DNA of 64,000 nucleotides from Planctomycetota bacterium (GTDB taxonomy: Bacteria > Planctomycetota > GCA-002687715 > DRQF01). The position numbers were made by a program, and so were the translations under genes. The notes under the pieces are model-generated. The model saw only the letters and a list, made by a program, of their open reading frames with translations, had not been told where the DNA came from and searched no databases. Location: positions 558,001 to 622,000 of the forward strand of contig JACKGY010000004.1 in the NCBI GenBank assembly GCA_020639295.1, in the 5' to 3' direction. This document shows, in pieces, positions 38,951 through 46,883 of the stretch; the stretch's first letter is position 1; the number at the start of each line of letters is the position of its first letter.

Positions 38951-41900
38951 ATGCGAGAGGATGAACTCGAGATCGGCCCGGACATCGAGGAACTCGGGGC
39001 TCAGCTCGGCTGGCTCGAAGGCCTCGCCCGGCGACTCGTCGCCGATCCCGAGGAGGCGCGCGATCTCGTCCAGGACACCATGCTCGCCGCCCTCCAGGCG
39101 CCGCCGCGTTCGCAAGTCGGCTTGCGGGCCTGGCTCGCGACGGTGCTCCGGCGCCGGAGACTGCGCCGCCCGCGGCGCCTCGCGGCCCTGGACTTCGAGC
39201 CCGCGGACAGCGGTGATCCGGCGGCGCGACTGCGGACGCAGCGCCTGCTGATCGACGCCGTGCTGGGCCTGCCGGCGCCTTATCGCCTCGTCCTCCTGCG
39301 CCGCTACTGGGATGGCTGGCCGCCGCGACGCATCGCGCGCGAACTCGCGCTCCCGGTCGAGACCGTGCGCAGCCGCCACCAGCGTGCCCTCGCGCTGCTG
39401 CGCCAGACCCTCGATCTGGAACTCGGCGACCGCCGGTCCTGGGCCCTCGTCCTGCCCGCCCTGGTGGCGGTGGAGCGCGGGAGCTTGCCGAGCCTCTCCG
39501 CCATCCTGAAAGGAGCGAGCCTCGTGACCCTCAAGAAGAGCCAGGTCGCCATCGTCGGCCTCCTGATCGGCCTCGTGGCCCTGGTCGTCGTCTCGACCTC
39601 TCGGGTCGAGGAGGAAGCGGCACTCGGTCGAGGCCTGAACTCGCCCGAGATCACCCGGCGGCCGCGGCGCGAGCCGGAGGTCCGCCCGGCGCCGGTCGAG
39701 GACAGGGCGGAGGCGTCGCGAACCGTGCTCGCCGTCGTCGAGACCTCGCTCACGACCGTACTCGGGCGGGTGGTCGAGGCCGGAAGCCACGCGCCGGTGG
39801 GCGGCGCCCAGGTCGACTGCGTCTACCAGGGCGTGACGGTGGTGGGCGGGAGTCCGGAACGTCATCGAGCCGTCGTGACGACCACCGCCGATGGTGGCTT
39901 CCGCCTGGATCTCGTCGGCCTCGATGCCGCGGCCGGCCTTCGGCTCGTCGCCCGCCACGAGGACTACGTGCCGAGCTGGGACCTCGGTCCGCTGCGCATC
40001 GAGAAGATCGACGACGCCTGGCGTCTCGCCGACGACCTCGAGCTCCGCCGCGGCCTTCGGGTCGCCGGCCGGGTCCTGCGGGCGCGCGATCGCAGTCCGG
40101 TCGCCGCCGCGGCCGTTCTCGAGTCCTCCAGTCTCCTCGACGGATTCGTCCTGCGCCGAGCTCGGGTCGTGGCGAGAAGCGACCGGGATGGTCGCTTCGC
40201 CACGGAATGGCCGATCGAGGTCCGGCCGCCGTCGGGGGCGCTCTTCGTCATCTCGACCGAGGGTGTCGGCTGGTGCCGATTGGCGCTGCCGATCGATCGG
40301 ACCTTGCCGCCGGAGCTCGAGTTCCTCGTCCATGACGGCGTCGACTGCGAGGTGCGCGTGGTCGACCTGCAGGGGCGTCCGGTCCCCGGCGCCGAGGTCG
40401 TCGTCCTGCCGCGCTACGCGCCGCTCTGGTACGACCCGCGGAGCGTCGTCGATCGCTGGCATGGGGCCGGTGGCGGGACCGAGGTGGCCGATCGCTTCCG
40501 GGCGATCGCCGACGCGGACGGCCGGGCGTGCTTCGGCGCCTTGCCGATCGAGGAGGCCTGGAACGATCCCGCGGACCAGGCCCGGTTCGTGGGCTCGCGG
40601 CGGCCCTATGTCGTCCAGGCCCGCGCGCGAGGCTTCGAGGCGAACACGCTGGACGGCGTCGACCTCGCCGATCCCGCGGCCCGGATCGTGGTCCTGCGAC
40701 TGGGCCCGAGCGAAGCCCGGCGCCTGGGCGGGAGGATCCATGATCGCCGCGGCCTGCCGATCGCCGGGGCCCGAATCGAGGCCGGAGGCTCCATGACGAC
40801 GAGCGCGGCCGATGGCCGCTACGAGATCGGCATTCCCGTCGCCCACGACGGTGTCACCCTGCGGGTCTCGGCCGCGGGTTTCGCGCCGGAGAGACGCCTG
40901 GTGAATGGGCTCCGTGCGACGCCGATCAAGGACGGGCTCGACGTCGAGCTTCGACCTCAGGTGATCACGACGGGCGAACTCGTCGACCACGACGGCGCGC
41001 CGCTCCCCGGCGTCGTCATCCGTTTCGAGGCTCACGACCGCGGGGATCTGGAGCCGCGTCTGGTCGAGGTCCGCACCGACTCCACCGGGAGTTTCGCCAC
41101 CGAGGAGCTGACCGCCGGCGACTGGGAGGTCTCCTACCCGCTGCCGTCGGACTCGGAGTACGAGACCATCCTCGGCACGACCACCATCATCCGGGGCGGC
41201 GACCAGGCGCTGAGGATCGTCGCGTCGTTGCGCCGGCGCGGGCGGGTCGTGGCCGATCTCGATCTGGTCGATCTCGACACCGGAGCGCCCCTCCAACCCG
41301 ATGAAGCCTGGGCGGTGGACCTCGGCGACGATCTCGCGCGCTCGCGGCGCGCGCATCCCTTCCGCGGTCCGGACCTCCGCGCGACCGGCCTCCGGGCGGG
41401 GCGCTGGCTCGTCCGGGGGCAGGCGGGCGACCGGAAGTTCAGACAGGAGTTCGAGGTCGCCCCCGGCGAGCTCGAGACCAAGGTGGTGGTGCGGCTCGGC
41501 CGCCCGGCGACCTTGCGCGGTCGCGTCGATCTCGCGGCGCTACCCCCGGCCTCGCGTTCCGAGGGCGTCATGTTGCTCAGCGACCCGCCGGGAGAGGGCT
41601 ACTCGATCCGTGGCGACGGCACCCGGTTTCAGGGTGGCTGTCTGGTCGGTGCCGACGGTGACTTCGTCTTGACCGGCGTCACGCCGGGGACCCGCATCAC
41701 GCTGCGCTCGGAGACGGACTTCGTGTCCTGCGAGGCGAGCCTCGAGATTCCTCAGGAGGGCGGAGAGCAGCGACTCGACCTCGTGGCCCGGCCCGCCGGC
41801 ATGCTGGAGGTCGAACGCGATGACTCCGGCGGAGGATCGGTGCTCGTGGAGATCGTCGGCCCGGGCGACGATCTCTCCGTCCAGCGGCGGTGGATCGGCG

Positions 41901-42061
41901 AGACTCCCGAGGCCTTGAGCCTCCTGCCGGGCACCTACCAATGGCGCGCGAGGCTGCGGCCCGACTACCTCCGCTCCGGCGAGGCCGCCGAGGTCTCTCG
42001 AGAGGGAAGGGTCGAGATCACGCTCGGCCAGACGCGGAGAATCCGACTCGAACCGCGATGA
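38951..42061 (+). CDS. ECF sigma-factor-like domain fused to a membrane anchor and a long extracytoplasmic region
   Basis: This 1036-residue protein begins as an extracytoplasmic-function sigma factor: region 2 at about 15-75 (WLEGLARRLVADPEEARDLV then RAWLATVLRR) and region 4 at about 100-155 (LIDAVLGLPAPYRLVLL, WPPRRIARELALPVETVRSR). A membrane span follows at about 197-216 (QVAIVGLLIGLVALVVVST). The remaining 800 residues are outside the cytoplasm and made of beta-sandwich units like carboxypeptidase regulatory-like or CNA-B repeats: GRVVEAGSHAPVGGAQVDC, GRVLRARDRSPVAAAAV, GGRIHDRRGLPIAGARIEA, GELVDHDGAPLPGVVIRF. The first ATG has AGGGACG upstream. A perfect internal ribosome-binding site may also give a separate membrane protein from the 3' two-thirds. 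Such a fusion could sense envelope state and control its own target genes. Confidence 0.8.
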   Translation: MREDELEIGPDIEELGAQLGWLEGLARRLVADPEEARDLVQDTMLAALQAPPRSQVGLRAWLATVLRRRRLRRPRRLAALDFEPADSGDPAARLRTQRLLIDAVLGLPAPYRLVLLRRYWDGWPPRRIARELALPVETVRSRHQRALALLRQTLDLELGDRRSWALVLPALVAVERGSLPSLSAILKGASLVTLKKSQVAIVGLLIGLVALVVVSTSRVEEEAALGRGLNSPEITRRPRREPEVRPAPVEDRAEASRTVLAVVETSLTTVLGRVVEAGSHAPVGGAQVDCVYQGVTVVGGSPERHRAVVTTTADGGFRLDLVGLDAAAGLRLVARHEDYVPSWDLGPLRIEKIDDAWRLADDLELRRGLRVAGRVLRARDRSPVAAAAVLESSSLLDGFVLRRARVVARSDRDGRFATEWPIEVRPPSGALFVISTEGVGWCRLALPIDRTLPPELEFLVHDGVDCEVRVVDLQGRPVPGAEVVVLPRYAPLWYDPRSVVDRWHGAGGGTEVADRFRAIADADGRACFGALPIEEAWNDPADQARFVGSRRPYVVQARARGFEANTLDGVDLADPAARIVVLRLGPSEARRLGGRIHDRRGLPIAGARIEAGGSMTTSAADGRYEIGIPVAHDGVTLRVSAAGFAPERRLVNGLRATPIKDGLDVELRPQVITTGELVDHDGAPLPGVVIRFEAHDRGDLEPRLVEVRTDSTGSFATEELTAGDWEVSYPLPSDSEYETILGTTTIIRGGDQALRIVASLRRRGRVVADLDLVDLDTGAPLQPDEAWAVDLGDDLARSRRAHPFRGPDLRATGLRAGRWLVRGQAGDRKFRQEFEVAPGELETKVVVRLGRPATLRGRVDLAALPPASRSEGVMLLSDPPGEGYSIRGDGTRFQGGCLVGADGDFVLTGVTPGTRITLRSETDFVSCEASLEIPQEGGEQRLDLVARPAGMLEVERDDSGGGSVLVEIVGPGDDLSVQRRWIGETPEALSLLPGTYQWRARLRPDYLRSGEAAEVSREGRVEITLGQTRRIRLEPR
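39509..39526 (+). promoter_or_regulatory. Internal ribosome-binding site and GTG start inside the sigma-factor fusion
   Basis: AAAGGAG (39509-39515) lies 8 bases before GTG (39524), in frame with the fusion. Translation from here would give an 845-residue protein starting MTLKKSQVAIVGLLIG, a normal membrane-anchor N-terminus. The spacing and sequence match the best Shine-Dalgarno sites of the window, so the 3' part may be made both as fusion and as a free anchored protein. Confidence 0.55.
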
Positions 42062-42164
42062 ACGCGGCCGACGGCGCGAAGGCACGGAAACGGAAAGGAC
42101 CGGACGAAGGCCTGCGGATCGGCTATCATCCCGTGCGACGAGCGCCGGCGAAGGAGAGTCGATC

Positions 42165-43148
42165 GTGGAGTTCATCGAACGGGGCTTCATCAGCCCCAAG
42201 GCGACGGAGCGGGAACGCTCCTTCCTCGAGGCCGCGCTGCAGTTCTGGAAGACCCGCCCGGATCTCGTCGCCTTGTACGACCCGTCGTCCTTGCGGGGCC
42301 TGCTCGGCTACTGGTACTGGCTCAACTGGCACGGACTCGATCCCGCGTTGAACCAGCGCGCCGACGAGTTCCGGGCGCTGTTCCCGGCCCTGCCGCCGCA
42401 GCATCTAGCCGGGCGGGTGTTCGGTGACGAGTCGACCGAATCGACCTTCCTGCGTAGCGGCCTGGTCAACTGCCGGCGCTTCTTCTACTGCCATGACGAG
42501 GTCTTCGGCTTCGAGACCCTGACCGCGGCGCAGCCCCGGCTCCTCGACTTCGGCGCCGGCTGCGGTCGGATCATCCGGCACCTGCTGCCGGTCTCGGGTC
42601 TGCTGAGGATCTCGGCCTGCGACGTCGACGCCGAGGCCATGGCCTGGATGGCCGAGGCCATGCCCTGGGTCGACGCCCGGCCCTCGCCCGAGCTGCCTCC
42701 GCTCGACTACGAGGCCGGCAGCTTCGACCTGGTCCATGCCTACTCCGTCTTCAGCCACCTCCCCCCGGACCGCTGCCTGGCCTGGGTCGCCGAGCTCAGG
42801 CGCATCCTGCGGCCCGGCGGGATCGCGATCGTCACCACGCAGGGCCAGAACGTGATCGACCTCACCGTTTCCGGCGCGCAGGAGCATTGCCACCCTCGGC
42901 CCGAGGTGCTGGCTCCCGAATTGCCCCGGTGGCGGGAGGAAGGACAGCTCTTCTTCCCCTATCGCAAGATCGCGTGCGCCAGCGCGGAGAACCAGCGCTT
43001 CTTCTCCGAATGGGACCTCGACGTCTACGGCGACCTCTTCCTCTCGCCCGCGCGCGTCGCGGCCGATTGGGCGCCCTTCTTCCGCGTGCTGCGGTCCTAC
43101 GAGGCGCCGGATGCCTGGCAGGACTTCCACGTCCTCGAGGCGATCTGA
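42165..43148 (+). CDS. Class I SAM-dependent methyltransferase
   Basis: This 327-residue cytoplasmic enzyme has the Rossmann-type SAM-binding motif I LLDFGAGCGRIIRHLL near residue 125, motif II as ISACDVDAEAMAWM, and post-motifs FDLVHAYSVFSHLPPDRC and RRILRPGGIAIVTTQG. It resembles the Methyltransf_11/25 group, often found with glycan or small-molecule genes. The start is GTG, with AAGGAG eight bases ahead. TATCAT at 42124-42129 is a possible -10. Its substrate is unknown. It faces the convergent RsmF-like gene, with 13 bp between stops. Confidence 0.82.
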   Translation: MEFIERGFISPKATERERSFLEAALQFWKTRPDLVALYDPSSLRGLLGYWYWLNWHGLDPALNQRADEFRALFPALPPQHLAGRVFGDESTESTFLRSGLVNCRRFFYCHDEVFGFETLTAAQPRLLDFGAGCGRIIRHLLPVSGLLRISACDVDAEAMAWMAEAMPWVDARPSPELPPLDYEAGSFDLVHAYSVFSHLPPDRCLAWVAELRRILRPGGIAIVTTQGQNVIDLTVSGAQEHCHPRPEVLAPELPRWREEGQLFFPYRKIACASAENQRFFSEWDLDVYGDLFLSPARVAADWAPFFRVLRSYEAPDAWQDFHVLEAI

Positions 43149-43161
43149 GTCCGGTCGTCGT

Positions 43162-44550
43162 TCAGACGATGTTGCGGACGAAGTGGCGGGGCAGCAGGTT
43201 GCGGAAGCGGCCCTGGCGGGTCGCGGCGAAGCCGAGCGGCAGACCCTGCCAGCGCAGCAGGGTCGGATCGACGGCGAGTTCGAGGTCGACCTGGAGTCCG
43301 GCGAGATAGCGTCGCGCCTGCTCGCGATCGAGTTCCACGACGTCATGCCGGAAGTTCGAGCCCAGCACGAGCGCCAGCTCGTGGTCGGGCTCGAAGCCGT
43401 CGATCTCGAAGCGTCCGGCCCGGAAGCCGGGGCGCGCGAGGGGCAGACCCTCGATCAGGGCGCCGGCGCCGATCGGCACCAGGAAGAAGTCCTGGCCGCG
43501 ACGCAGGGCGCGGAGTCCGAGCGTCTCGAGATCCAGTCCGTAGCGGTCGGCGAGCGCGCGCTCCGCCTCGACCTCGATCGCGGGCAGCGCCAGCTCGACC
43601 GGCTCGAGCCGGCCGGGCTTGCGGAGCGCCGCCACGAAGAAGCCACCGCTGTCGTGGTGATGGGGGAAGACCTGCAGCCGGCCGCGCCCGTCGAGGCTGC
43701 GTTCGAGTTCGGGAAAGGCGGGGCCGAGGTCCACCGCGACCGCGTCGCTGGTGGCGAGCAGGTGGTCGACGACCTCCTCGTTCTCGCCCGGCGCATGGGT
43801 GCAGGTGGAGTAGACCAGGAGTCCACCCGGGGCGAGCGCGGCCCAGCCGGACGCGATCAGTTCCTTCTGCAGCGCCGGCAGCTTGCGGTTGCGGTCGGGG
43901 CGCCAGCCCTCGAGGGCCTGGCGATCGCGGCGGATCGTGCCCTCGCCGCTGCAGGGAGCGTCGACGAGGACCACGTCGAAGGACTCCGGCATGCGCGCGC
44001 CGATCTCGCGGCCGTCGAGCTGGCTGACCAGCGCGCGGGCCACGCCGCAGCGCAGCAGATTGGCCACCAGCACGCCGGCCCGGCTGCCCTGGAGCTCGTT
44101 GGCGAGCAGGAAGCCGCCCGGAGCGAGCAGGGTGGCGAGCTGGGTCGACTTCGACCCGGGGGCGGCGCAGAGATCGAGGGCTCGACGCGGCAGCTCCGGC
44201 GCGAGGCGCTCGACCACCGTCGCCGGGATCATCGAGGCGAAGTCCTGCAGGTAGAACAGGCCGAGCGCATGCTCGAGGCTGCGCCCCGGATCGCCCCCGC
44301 CGGCCAGCCGATAGGCCGTGGCCGGGAGGTCGAGCGGCTCGAGCGCGAGGTCGAGGCCGGTCGGAACCTCGCCGTTCAGCGCCCCGCAACGCAGGGGATT
44401 GAAGCGCAGGGTCGTGGGCAGGGGACGCGCGCAGGCGGCGAGGAAGGCCTCCAGCTCGGCCTCGTCGGCGAGCCGTTCCCGCATGAATTCGCGATAGCGG
44501 TCGGGGATCGGGCCCCTGTCCGCCGCCTTGCGTCCGGTCGTCCGGCTCAA
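43162..44550 (-). CDS. NOL1/NOP2/Sun-family RNA cytosine-5 methyltransferase (RsmB/RsmF-like)
   Basis: This 462-residue enzyme should methylate C5 of a cytosine in rRNA or tRNA. Motif I is ALDLCAAPGSKSTQLA near residue 128; motif IV VDAPCSGEGTIRRD holds one catalytic Cys and motif VI VYSTCTHAPGENEEVV the other, so both Cys residues of the m5C family are present. The N-terminal TTLRFNPLRC is also standard. The C-terminal third (residues 310-462) is a PUA-like extension, as in RsmF/YebU. The start is TTG with AGGAG seven bases ahead. It is divergent from tupA. Confidence 0.88.
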   Translation of the reverse strand: MSRTTGRKAADRGPIPDRYREFMRERLADEAELEAFLAACARPLPTTLRFNPLRCGALNGEVPTGLDLALEPLDLPATAYRLAGGGDPGRSLEHALGLFYLQDFASMIPATVVERLAPELPRRALDLCAAPGSKSTQLATLLAPGGFLLANELQGSRAGVLVANLLRCGVARALVSQLDGREIGARMPESFDVVLVDAPCSGEGTIRRDRQALEGWRPDRNRKLPALQKELIASGWAALAPGGLLVYSTCTHAPGENEEVVDHLLATSDAVAVDLGPAFPELERSLDGRGRLQVFPHHHDSGGFFVAALRKPGRLEPVELALPAIEVEAERALADRYGLDLETLGLRALRRGQDFFLVPIGAGALIEGLPLARPGFRAGRFEIDGFEPDHELALVLGSNFRHDVVELDREQARRYLAGLQVDLELAVDPTLLRWQGLPLGFAATRQGRFRNLLPRHFVRNIV

Positions 44551-44571
44551 CGTCGATCTCCTTCCGGCCGC

Positions 44572-44599
44572 TTGCGGCCTCGTCGGCGAGCCTTAGGAT
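44572..44599 (+). promoter_or_regulatory. Promoter of the tup operon
   Basis: TTGCGG (44572-44577) and TAGGAT (44594-44599) are 16 bp apart, 48 bp before the tupA ATG. The -35 box overlaps nothing essential except the untranslated start of the divergent RsmF-like gene. Confidence 0.45.
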
Positions 44600-44646
44600 C
44601 GCCACCACGCGACCTGCTCGCGGCCCCCGATTGTAGAGGATTCACG

Positions 44647-45483
44647 ATGAAACACCGGCTTCTCCTGCTCCTTCTCGCGCTTCTCACAATCCCCCTGGCC
44701 TGCACGAAGAGCGAACCCGCGACCGGCGGGCCCGCCGCGAGCCAGGAGCCGGAACGCCTCCGCCTCGCGACCACCACCAGCACCCGCGATTCCGGACTGC
44801 TCGATCTCCTCCTCCCGGTCTTCGAACACGAGACGGGCTGCGCCGTCGACGTGATCGCCGTGGGCACCGGCGCCGCGCTCCAGCTCGGCCGCAACGGCGA
44901 CGTCGACGTCGTCCTGGTCCACGCCCGCAAGGCCGAGGAGGCCTTCATGGCCGAGGGCCACGCCCGGCGGCACGAGGAGTTCATGGTCAACTACTTCCTG
45001 ATCCTCGGCCCGCGCGACGATCCGGCCGCCGTCCGGGGTTGCGAGGCCGAGGAGGCGATGAAGCGGATGGCGGCGGCGGGCGCCACCTTCGTGTCGCGCG
45101 GCGACGATTCCGGCACCCACAAGAAGGAGAAGGCGATCCGGGCCGCGGCCGGCCTGGCCGAGGGCTGGCCGCAACTCATCGAGAGTGGCCAGGGCATGGG
45201 CGCGACCCTGCTGATGGCCGACGAGAAGAACGCCTACGTGCTCGCCGACGAGGCCACCTGGATCAGCCGCCGCGCCGAGATGCGGCTCGAGCCCCTGGTC
45301 GAGAAGAAGGCCGGCCTCCGCAATCCCTACGCGGTGATGCCGCTCGATCCGGAGAAGCACCCGGGCAGCCGCTCCGCGCTCGCCGAGAAGCTCGCCGACT
45401 TCCTGATCTCGACCCGATGCCAGGAGCTGATCCGTGACTACGAGATCGGCGGCGCCCGGCTGTTCACGCCGACGCGGCTCTGA
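44647..45483 (+). CDS. tupA: Tungstate ABC transporter substrate-binding lipoprotein
   Basis: This 278-residue protein captures tungstate outside the membrane. The signal ends LLTIPLAC, with Cys as the lipid anchor. The TupA signature is strong: RLATTTSTRDSGLLDLLLPV, IAVGTGAALQLGRNGDVDVV, LVHARKAEEAFMAEG, and SRGDDSGTHKKE, all in the order typical of TupA/WtpA-like binding proteins. It is followed by permease and ATPase genes on the same strand. Tungsten supply implies tungsten or molybdenum enzymes elsewhere; none is in the window. Confidence 0.92.
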   Translation: MKHRLLLLLLALLTIPLACTKSEPATGGPAASQEPERLRLATTTSTRDSGLLDLLLPVFEHETGCAVDVIAVGTGAALQLGRNGDVDVVLVHARKAEEAFMAEGHARRHEEFMVNYFLILGPRDDPAAVRGCEAEEAMKRMAAAGATFVSRGDDSGTHKKEKAIRAAAGLAEGWPQLIESGQGMGATLLMADEKNAYVLADEATWISRRAEMRLEPLVEKKAGLRNPYAVMPLDPEKHPGSRSALAEKLADFLISTRCQELIRDYEIGGARLFTPTRL

Positions 45484-45498
45484 CTTCGAACCGCGCGG

Positions 45499-46203
45499 AT
45501 GACGCTCTTCGTCGAGGGTTTCCGTGAAGCGCTCCGGCTCATCGCCGGAGGTGATCCGCTCGTGCTCGACGCGGCCTGGCGGAGTCTGTGGATCTCGGCC
45601 CTGGCGGTGCTCGCGGCCGGCGCCCTCGGCACCCTCGGCGGTCTCGGGCTCGCCCTCCTGCGCTTTCCCGGGCGCGGGCTCCTGATCGCGCTGGCCCGGG
45701 CCGGGATGAACGCGCCGACCGTCCTCATCGGCCTCCTGGGCTACGGCCTCCTGTCCCGGCGCGGGCCGCTCGGCTCCCTGGAGCTGCTCTACTCGCCCTG
45801 GGCCGTCGTGATGGGGGAGTTCGTCCTTGCCCTGCCCATCGTCCTGACCTGGACCCAGGGCTCGATCCGCAAACTCGATCATCGGGTCTTCGAGACCGCG
45901 ATCACGCTCGGCCTCCGGCCCTGGCAACGCGCCCGCGTCTACCTCTCGGAGGCCCGGCTCGCCATCGCCCTGGCCTTCCTCACCGCCTTCGCGCGCTGCT
46001 TCACCGAGCTCGGCATCGCCATGATGCTGGGCGGCAACATCAAGGAGCGGACACGCACCCTGGCGACCGCGACCGCGCTCGAGACCTCGCGTGGCGACTT
46101 CGCGCGCGGCATGGCGATGAGTCTCCTCCTGCTCCTGATCGGCCTGATCATCACCCTCGGCCTGGGCTGGCTCAACGCGCGGCGACGGGAGGAGGAGGAA
46201 TGA
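45499..46203 (+). CDS. tupB: Tungstate ABC transporter permease
   Basis: This 234-residue inner-membrane protein has five or six spans. It has the EAA-type loop for ATPase contact near residue 135 (FETAITLGLRPWQRARVYL) and TAFARCFTELGIAMMLGGNI, typical of tungstate and molybdate permeases. NAPTVLIGLLGYGLLSRRGPLG is the TupB signature. It starts 15 bp after tupA and overlaps tupC by 4 bp (ATGA). Confidence 0.92.
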   Translation: MTLFVEGFREALRLIAGGDPLVLDAAWRSLWISALAVLAAGALGTLGGLGLALLRFPGRGLLIALARAGMNAPTVLIGLLGYGLLSRRGPLGSLELLYSPWAVVMGEFVLALPIVLTWTQGSIRKLDHRVFETAITLGLRPWQRARVYLSEARLAIALAFLTAFARCFTELGIAMMLGGNIKERTRTLATATALETSRGDFARGMAMSLLLLLIGLIITLGLGWLNARRREEEE

Positions 46204-46781
46204 TCCGCGTGACGGGGCTCCGCCTGATGAAGGCCGGCCGCGCGATCTGCGCCCTCGAGGCGCTGGAGATCGCGGCCGGCGAGAGGCTCCTGGTCGGCGG
46301 CGCCAACGGCAGCGGCAAGACCAGCCTCCTGCGCATCCTCGCCGGTCTCGAACCGCAGTTCGAGGGACAGGCCCTCGGCCTGCCGGAACGCCGCGCGCGC
46401 GTGCTCGTTCATCAGGCTCCCTACCTCTTCCGCGGCGATGTCGCCGGCAACGTCGCGCTCGGCCTCCGAGCGCGGCGGCTCGCGCGCGATGAACAGGAGA
46501 GGCGCGTCGAGGAGCTGCTGCGCGCCTTCGATCTCGGCGATCTCGCCCGCCGATCGGTCACGCGCCTCTCCGGCGGCGAGCGCCGCCGCGTCGCGCTCGC
46601 CCGCGCCCTCGTCCTCGACCCCGAACTCCTGCTCCTCGACGAGCCTCTCGCCGACCTCGACGTCGCCGGTCGGACGGCGCTGGAACACGTTCTCGCCGCC
46701 CGCCCCGCGCTCACCGTGGTCACCGCCTCGCCGGTCGCCATGCCCGCCTTCCTCGCCGCGCGCGCGATCCGTCTCGGCTGA
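46200..46781 (+). CDS. tupC: Tungstate ABC transporter ATPase
   Basis: This 193-residue ATP-binding subunit is slightly short for the family (usually 200-240). Walker A is GGANGSGKTS near residue 33, the Q-loop is VLVHQAPYLFRGDVAGN, the signature LSGGERRRVALARA, and Walker B LLLLDEPLADLD. The switch His of the H-loop is replaced: LTVVTASPVAMP stands where a VTHD-like motif is expected. This may reduce or change ATPase control. The start overlaps the tupB stop. Confidence 0.88.
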   Translation: MIRVTGLRLMKAGRAICALEALEIAAGERLLVGGANGSGKTSLLRILAGLEPQFEGQALGLPERRARVLVHQAPYLFRGDVAGNVALGLRARRLARDEQERRVEELLRAFDLGDLARRSVTRLSGGERRRVALARALVLDPELLLLDEPLADLDVAGRTALEHVLAARPALTVVTASPVAMPAFLAARAIRLG

Positions 46782-46883
46782 GTTCGCCAATCCGCCGTGG
46801 GTCGCTTGACAGGGATCCACGCCCGGTCCAGTCTCGGTTCGAGACCGAGCGCAAGGGACCCCGATCGGAAGGAGATCACCACC

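Noticed and set aside
38951..39524. Frameshift or assembly error joining a sigma factor to a membrane protein
   Set aside because: The frame is continuous, and sigma-factor fusions of this kind fit the planctomycete-like context; the internal start is treated as a separate feature.
46806..46834. TTGACA before the secreted hydrolase as a promoter
   Set aside because: The -35 is perfect but the -10 at 17 bp (CAGTCT) is poor, so I did not list it.
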